From: Branchinecta lynchi
Lineage: Eukaryota > Arthropoda > Branchiopoda > Anostraca > Branchinectidae
Assembly (NCBI GenBank): GCA_023053575.1
Contig: JAKZAP010000031.1
Location: forward strand, 1 to 64,000
DNA length: 64,000 bases
Reading direction: 5' to 3'
The position numbers and the translations under genes are program-made. The notes beneath the pieces were generated by a model, which saw only the letters and a program-made list of their open reading frames with translations, searched no databases and was not told the origin of the DNA. Below, piece after piece: positions 51,301 through 60,300 of this stretch (the first letter of the stretch is position 1; each line of letters begins with the position of its first letter).

Positions 51301-54300
51301 CACTGGAAAGTGGAGCTACAGAAACCGGATAATTGAATACTGGAATCATGTCCATGAAAGTGTCGCAAATGCCAAAAATATCAATCAGTTTAAAGCAGTG
51401 TGGATCGTCACCTGGCTGACATTCATTTTAGTGTACGTAGTGTCGTGAGAAATTTATAGAGGAGAAAGCCTTTTTGGTGCAATTATACTATATAATTACT
51501 GTTATACCAACTGCTTGTTTGTTATAGCAAACAAAAACAAGCTCAAGGACTATAAGCATAGTTACAAAAAAACTTCATTTACTTTATTACATGTGTATTT
51601 CTTCTACAGCTACAGCCTGAAGAAGACCCTTATCAAAAAGGGCCGAAATATCGATGGAGCAAATCTTAGCTAACTTACCCGTTTAGCGTCATTTTTTATT
51701 TGGCTGAAGGAGTATTTATTACATATAGTTATTTATTTATTTCCCTCAACACCGAGGAGTAGCATAATACGATATACAAACAAACTATCCCTAAATCAAC
51801 TGATCCACTCAATGGCAAAATTAATACTATGGACAAAAATAAACAAGGTTTCTACTAAACCAAGATTATTAGCGTCTTACATTAATCACAATGTATTTAT
51901 GCACAATGTATATTTGCTATGATGTATTTATCATTTTTGATGTCTTTAAGATGCAGTTCCTACTTGATACGAAGTCTCGATTGCTTCTTCAAAAATCACG
52001 AACTTCCTTAATGCGATTCAACTCACACTGCTGAACACGCGTTAGAATTAATCTCAACTCAAACCTGTTTGCATCGCAACATAATTTCCTACGGACTCTT
52101 ACCTCCTCTTCTAACAGACCCCTCTGTTGGGAGCCCCACGTAACATCTGGATAGAACTTATCAGTCATCGCACTTCCAAAGTCGCATAGTTTGATCATCC
52201 CATCGTCACTAATTAATAGGTTCTCGAGCTAAAAAATAAATGACAATCCTAAAACAATCGGACGAAATATATAGGATTATCATTCACTACTTAATCCTCG
52301 ATAACTAGCCATAAGTTAATAGAAATAATAATTAAAAGACGGGTTATCACAAAGCAGGCATAACAAAATTATTGATGGGAAATTTTTGCGACACGGATGT
52401 AGTCCAATGAAATTTATGAAGGTACTGGTTAAGCTGTGGTACTGACTGAGTCGCTCAGAAGGAAACTAAAAGTGAGGGAATTCGAGCGACAGAGATTGCA
52501 GCCTACCCGACAAAGACGGTTACACCGTCGTCAAAACGAGTAAAACAAATAATTTAAGACTGCGAGGCATTGGATTTCGACTCTGAATTTCCATTATCGA
52601 AGTCTGGTAACTATTCTGGGCTTGCAAGTTGTTGGAAACGTTTCCAACCCTTTCTTGATTGTTTATTCACATTCTTGGACAAAAGTTTAAGCAGAATTCA
52701 GCATTCTACTGGTCGGGTTTTTACACCTTCTCAAAGCCTAGCTTCCTGATGGCCATTACCACCAATACTGACTGTGATCCGTTTTCGTTGGATAGGGTGA
52801 TATACCCCTATTCCTCAGTCTGTTCTGTACCACCAAACTGTATCCTTTCCGAAAGCTCTGATAAGTCATGCTAGCCTCAGGGTTAACAAAAATGTGGTTT
52901 TGCGTGGAAACCTCTCAAAACAAGACTAATAAATGTCAAATGTCAAATTCAAATAAAGATTTTACTGATCATCTTTAGCAATTTTGGGTGGGAGATTCGA
53001 CGTCAATGCGTGAATGCCACGCTCTATGAAAATACCTCTATATGGAAATGTCCTTAAGGCCCACATCTCAGGGGGAGGTCTTTCAGTGTGGAGATGCGCA
53101 GGATGTAACGATATAGGAACTATCACTTTCAACCCTATGATCTTGCATTGACCCAAAGTGAATAATTTCCTAGACTCGGTAAAATGTGCACTCCACTATT
53201 ACAGCATACGGTAATAGAACAGTAGGCTATAGCCGGGCGTGCCAATTTCAGGTACCCGGTCAAAACCACGAAAACAAAAACAGCAACGGTCAAAACAGTA
53301 AAAGCAAAACCGCGCAATGCAAAAATCGCGACAGTGCAAAAACTGCGTCGGTCGAAATCGCACCAACAAAATGCGGTAATTCTCTAATGTCATGTGACGG
53401 CAGGAGTTTTGACTACAAAATTTAACCTACGACTGAAGTGAGTCGAAAATAATGTCTGCCGGAATGCTTGCCGGAATTTTCACTGTAGCAATCAATCGAT
53501 CGATCAATTAACTTTATTCTGGAACAAATGCCATCAATGACAGAAAAGAGGAAACGCAACGGATTAGATACATCCGAATTAAAGCTATACGAGTCTCGGA
53601 AGAATTGCTTATGTTTTGGTTTCGGCATTTTGACATGTAAACCGAAACGAAGTACTTTTCTTCAACAACTGCGACCTAGCAGACTTAGGGATGAAGGCTA
53701 GCTTAAAGCAAGGGCCCCGAAGGAGAATTTGACGAAGAGAAGAGCCAACTAACTTCTCACTTTTGCAACACCAAGTGGATAGCAAGTGCATAAATCGGTC
53801 TTGCTCTTCGGTTTTTAACAAGTGAAACCGCCCCATTCGTCATAGCGGCAAAGACGCGGCCGGATTCCCTAACCTACGGATCAGTGCTGGACCAGGAAAG
53901 AACACGCGAAGAGAAGTCATTTTCATCACGGGAATTCGAGGCGAAATCGCAGCGAACCTGGTTTTAGGCATGGGACGCTGAAAACCTAACTTGCGGCGTA
54001 CTTTCGACGCTCCCGGGGAGTCGAATAGAACCACAAGAATAAATAGAGTCACTTCCGGAGGTCTCCCCGCACGCAAAACAACGAGAATAGGGACAATGTC
54101 CCTACCTGAAAATTTCGTACACAAACATTAAGGTATCGCAATTAGTTTTTTAATTCTTTAACAAAAAATCGTAGTCTTAATAAATTAGATACCTTTTTCT
54201 CAAATTAGTCTTATCCCGCAATTTTGCTCAATATTTCAGAAACTGTCTTAACCATCCCTAATACTGTTTCTCAAAACAAGAGCTAGAAGCTCATATGGCA

Positions 54301-57300
54301 CTTACAGGTTGTGTCAGAGGATGAAAGTGGGAATTTGTCAATTCGTAGGTTTACTATAATCCTTAGGAAGCAAAACCCTTGAGGCACAAATGATCATGGA
54401 CCTTTGAGATAATTAAAATGTATCTTTTGGTCAAAATCACTTCTTTCACTTTGAGGTTAGGATGCGCACTTTCAGGGCGCCAATAATTCATTTGTAAGAA
54501 AAGCCCCTAAAGCGGAAATGATCATGGGCCATTTGAGATCATACCACTGTACCTTTTGGTAAAAAAAAATTATTTCACTTTGCGGTTAGGACGTGCACTT
54601 TAAGAAGATCGGATCGGGGAACTTGAGTATTTCTAAGATAATCTGGTCGGGTCCCTGATATGCATGCCAAGTTTCATCGCCCTAGCCCACCTGGAAGTGC
54701 CTTAACCTCCCCCACACCAGTGCCCGGACCCAGTTCGATTCTTTTACTGATGTACCTAGGGCTTGTGCTTGTTCTTCCCTCCAAGTTTCATCCCGATCGC
54801 TAGCTTGTGCTTGTTCTTCGCACCAATTTTCACCCCAATGGATCCACTCTAAGTGTGTCATAAGATATCCGGTTCCCCCCTCCGCCTCCCCCGGAATTCA
54901 TCGGATCCGGTTTGGACCTGAAATGGGACATACGAAATATTTTTCGGAATATCAAGTTCCCTTAAGATCCGATCACCCGTTCGAAAGTTATGCCTGTCAC
55001 TAAATTAGATCGGGCAAGTGATTATTTCCAAATCAATATGGTCGGGTCCCTAATACGCCTGCCAAGTTTCATCGTCCTAGCACACCTAACTCGCAGACGT
55101 GAGACCGACAGAATTGCGATCGATATACGCCTTTAGCCTGCACCAGCACTGGATTCCCACGCACCAACTTGAATCCGCGTTCCGTGGGAGCTACGAAATC
55201 ATCTTTTGACAAGTTTCGCCTTAGCATAATAGTAAGGAAAGAAAAGCTAGCCTCGGCTTGAAACTCACCTTGAGATCACAGTGCACAACTGACGGCTGCA
55301 AGCTATGCATAGCTTGGACAGCTTTACAAGTTTGGAAAAAGACAGAGCATGCCTGTTCAGGTGGGAGGCCCCCATTCCTCTGATTCAAAACATCGATGAG
55401 TCCTCCTCCTAAAGTGAAACACGAATCTTATTTGGGAAAATGATCAGCATGGGAAAAATCGATGAAACAAACACATTATTACTGATATGATTTTGTAATG
55501 CCTTTTAGTCCCTTTCCTCATTATTTATATACAATAATCTCTTTATTCATGATCTGTTGTGTCATCCTGGTGCGACTTCAGACTTATTCAGGAGCATCAG
55601 CGCCCAGCTGCTTTATCAAGAGCAGAATGTCATATATAGGCAGAAGCTTGGTTCAATCCATTCAATGTGAGATTACACATTGAGACAGAAAAGTGCAAGA
55701 CGATACGTCAGCTGAACTTTATTAGAGCTACATTTCGGCCCTTCATGGCAAGGGTCCTCTTCAGGCTCAAAGCCGCTCAAGTTGGAAAAATAACTTGTGG
55801 AAAAAAGCTCATATGGCAACGAGTAGGTGGTACAAGAAAGTAGACGGGAACGTCACAAAATACCCCACCATCCAAAAATGCGGTTCGGACCTGGAAATAG
55901 GATATCTAGTTTCACTCAAGTCTGAGCATTTCTGGCATGGCCTCATATATTCTACGGCAAATGACTTCAGTACCTTCCAAGTTTCAACCCAACAGTTCCA
56001 CTTGTTTGGTATCTAGACGTGCTACACGATTTCCGGTACTCCCTCCAACTCCCCCTACCGAGGCCGAATCTCGTTCGGACTCTCAAATGGATCATCTAAA
56101 GCATTTTCTCTTACCACCTATCAAGTTTCACTCAAATCTGAGCGTTCTTGGGAAGCATTCGGTAACTCTCCACCCCCCCCCCCCCCTCGTGGTCGGATCC
56201 ACTTCGAACCATAAATATGTCATCTAGTTCATGTGATCTCTCTACATCCAAGTTGCATTCAAATTGTTCCACCTGTTTGACACCTATGAGAGCCACAACA
56301 TTTCCAGGACTCGCCTTTTAACGCCCCCGCTTGTGGCTGAAAACGACTCGGAAACATAAACAACGCATCTCTGACATCTCCTATTTCCGTCCATCCGGTT
56401 TGACTGGAATCGGAGCATAGCCTATCTGCAAATTTCCGGTTCCCACTTAACCCCCCCCCCTCCCCTACCGAGGCCGGATCCGATCCAGAGTCGTCGTCCT
56501 TAGAACATCAGGAACTATCCTAACAGGCGATCACCGGAATTCCGGGGAACACCCTCCAACTCCCACCAAACAGCGCCGGTACGATCTGGTTCTGTCAATT
56601 ACGTATCTAGGGCTCATGTTTGTTCTTCTCATCAAGTTCCGCCCCAATCCCTCGACTCCTAAGCGTTTCACGAGATTTCCGGTGAACCCTCCAATCTCCC
56701 CACAAGTATCGGATCCGGTCAGGGCTTGACATGGAACATCTGAGACGATAGCTCTTTCCACTTGCCAAGTTTCATTCAATTGCGATCACCCGTTCAAAAG
56801 TTATGCATGCCACTATATTCCGGCTCCCGATCCCTCCACTACCCCCATGGTGATTGGATCGGGGAAACCTCTATTCTCAAGTCGGTCTGTTCGGGTCCCC
56901 GGCCCAGTAAGCCTTCAAAGTTTCATCGTCCTACCACATAAGGAAGTACCAAATTCGAGGGAGCACCAGAAATCCTGACTCCCCTCCCCAACTCCCACAG
57001 TACCCGTATTCGGTCCAATCATGTCAACGATATGTCTAGGACTTGTGCTTGTTCTTCCCACCAAGTTTCATCCCGATCGCTACACTCTAAGCGTTTCTCA
57101 AGATTTCCGGTTCCGCCCCCCCCCCTCCAGCTCCCCCCAACGTCACCGGATCCGGTCCTGATTTGAAATGGCTCGTTTTAGACAAATATCAAGTTTCATT
57201 AAGATCCGATCCCCTGTTCAAAAGCTATCAATACTTCAAGATTCCGGATTCCCCCTCCTTCCACTTCCCCCACGATGCTCGGATCGGGGAAGTGAGTATT

Positions 57301-60300
57301 TCCAACTTAATCTTTTGGGGTCCCTGATATGCCTGCCAAGTTTCATCATCCTAGCATATGTGGAAGTGCCCGAACTAGCAAAACCCGGACCGACCGACAG
57401 ACCGACTGACCGACGGACGGACAGAAATTGTAATCGCTATATGGCACTTAACCGAAGGGCAAGTGCCATAAAAGTACATAAAGCCAAAAAAGTTCAAAAA
57501 CTTGCCAAAAAGGTTACCCGTTAAGTTTACCTTTGCAAAGTTCGGTGACAATATAGAATTCCTTTCCAGTCTGGGTCTCTTGGCATGTGGAACTAAAATG
57601 CCGGATGATATGGGGGTTTCCGCTGAGCTGTCGCAAGTAAGTTATCTCTTGAGTAACTTCTTGTTCTGTTTTCTTGTCAGCTGCTAGTAATCTCTGCAAA
57701 AGAAATATGTATGACATTTAGAATCCAAGAAGCATGCAGTCGGTCGCACAAAGGCCTATTTGTTTCCACTTTATTCAGAAAAATAATGAATGGGTGAGAC
57801 GGGGGAGCGCCATACACTGTAAAAAGTTTCTCCGTACAAAGATTAAAGTTACTGCAGTATCTGCTACTCGGATTCATCTTATCTCATTTGCTATTAATCT
57901 TGTATACGCAGAGATAAGAATAATCTGAGTAGCAAATACTGCAGTTAACTTTAATCATTATACAGAAAAACTTTTTACAGTGTACCTGAGGAATACTACA
58001 CTTGAAAACAGCTGGGAAAATCAAACGTTTTTGCTTGCAACTTTCTCCCATTTGTGGTAATCACAAAAATAGAGTGACAGTAACGTAATGTATATAGTAA
58101 CAGATTTTGCACATGTGACCCAGTGGTACATCTGAATCAACAGAAAGACGAGTCTCCTACCTTTAATGCAACTTCTTTTCCTGATGAGATTTCTGTTGCC
58201 AGGAATACATAGGCAAATCCCCCTGAAATAAGGAAGTGGACATGGAAAAAAAGCCTACGTAATTTTGGCTGTACAGCCTTTTTTGAAAAACTAAAACAAT
58301 GGTAACAGGACAGGTAGTATGGTGGGCTGCTATAGACCACTGATGGGCTGATTATTGTACTTATGCAAAGCTCACTAGAAATTTCGTGACAGCAAGCCTA
58401 GCCATTTAACACACCGGTGAATGAAGTCACACATCCATACACAAATTCTCAAGTTTTAGGCAAAGTGCTTTAACGTTAGGACATGCCCAAAATATGTTTC
58501 AACAAGAGCTACGAGCTCTTATGGCACTTGATACGAGTAGATAAAAAGTAGACGAGAAACCATCTCGTCAACTAAAATGTAGACGAGAAACCAAAATACC
58601 CTGCCATTTAAAAATACGGTTCGGACCTAGAAATCCGATATCGAGTTTCACTGAAGCCTGAGCATTTCGTCGCCTCGGATCACCTAGGGCAAATGACTTT
58701 TCTACCTTCCAAGTTTCAAGCCTAAAGATCCACTCGTTGGTCCCTACACGTGCCAAACGGTTTCCCTTACACCCTCCCGCTTCCCTTAGTCCCCCAAGTC
58801 CAAATCTGGTCCGGACTTCGGACTACTAAATAGGCCTAGTTCGGCCCCTAAAATATGCCATCTAGGGCATGTGAGCTCTCTACATACCAAGTTTCATTGA
58901 ATCACTCCACTTGTTTGACCCATGTACGAGCCAAAACGTTTCCCGGGAATCCCCTTCCAACTCCCCCCACTGTGGCTGAATACGAATCGGAAACATAAAC
59001 GCCACATCTCTGACATCTCTTAATCCAGTCAGACTGGAATCGGAGCATAGCCTTTTCACAAATTCCCACTTCACCCTCCTCCCCTACCGTGACCAGATCC
59101 GATCCAGACACCAAATAACAAATCAAGGCCGCACTAACTCGGAACTGCCCAACTTGTATCTATTCTGTACCCCCCCCCCCCCCTCGTCCAACTCTCCTAA
59201 ACGTGCCCGCATGTGGTTCGGACGCATGTTTTGCTCGTTTAGGTCATCAATTCTTACCAACCATGAGGTTTCACTCGAATCGGACCACCCGTTCGGAACT
59301 TACGGAAGCCAGTGGTTCCGGATTCCCCTTCCCTCAACTCCCCAAAGATGGTCGGATCCAGGAACGCAAGTTTTCCTAGGGCATTATGTCGGGCATTAAT
59401 CATTAATAGTTAAAGTTTCATCGTTCTTAGAATAGCTGGAACTATCCTAACTGGCGATCACCAGAATTCCGGGAAACACCCTCCAACTTCTCCCACAGAG
59501 CCCCGATAAGATCTGGTTCTGTCAATTACGTATCTAGGACTAATGCTTGTTCTTCTTCCCAAGTTTGATCCCAATCCCGCAACTCTAAGCGTTTCACGAG
59601 ATTCCCGGTCCCCCCCCCGTGACCCCCTCCCACAAGTGTCTGATTCGACCAGGACTTGACACGGTACATCTGAGACGATACCTGTTTCAACTTGCCAAGT
59701 CTCGTCCGATTTTGATCAGCCGTTCAAAAGTTATGCATGCCACCAGATTCCGGAGGTTTTACGGTTCTAGCACATCCGGAAGTAGCGAACTAGCAGGATC
59801 ACCGAAATCCCCTCCCCCCCTCAAACCCCCCGCAGTGACCGAATCTGATCCGGTCAAGTCAACGAAGTGTCTAGGAGTTGTGCTTGTTCTTCCCACCAAG
59901 TTTCATCCCGATCCTTCCACTCTTAGCGTTTCCCAAGATTTCCGGTTCCTCCCCTCCAGCTCCCCCCAAGTCACCGGATCCGGTTCGGATTTAAACTGGG
60001 TCGTCTGAGACACAGGGTCCTTCCAAATATCAAGTTGCATTAAGATCCGATCACCCGTTCAAAAGTTATAAAATACCTCTAGATTCCCCCCCCCCACGAT
60101 CCTCGGATCCTCGGATCGTGGGGGGGGGGGAAGTGCCCCATGTGGAAGTGCCGGAACTAGCAAAACCTGGACAGACGGACCGGCCGACGGACGTACAGAA
60201 ATTGCGATCGCTACATGGCACTTGTCCGAAGGGCAAGTGCAATAAAACCCACTATCATGGTGTACTGTGCCCTTGTCTAGGTAGTCTAGGTCATGGTAAC

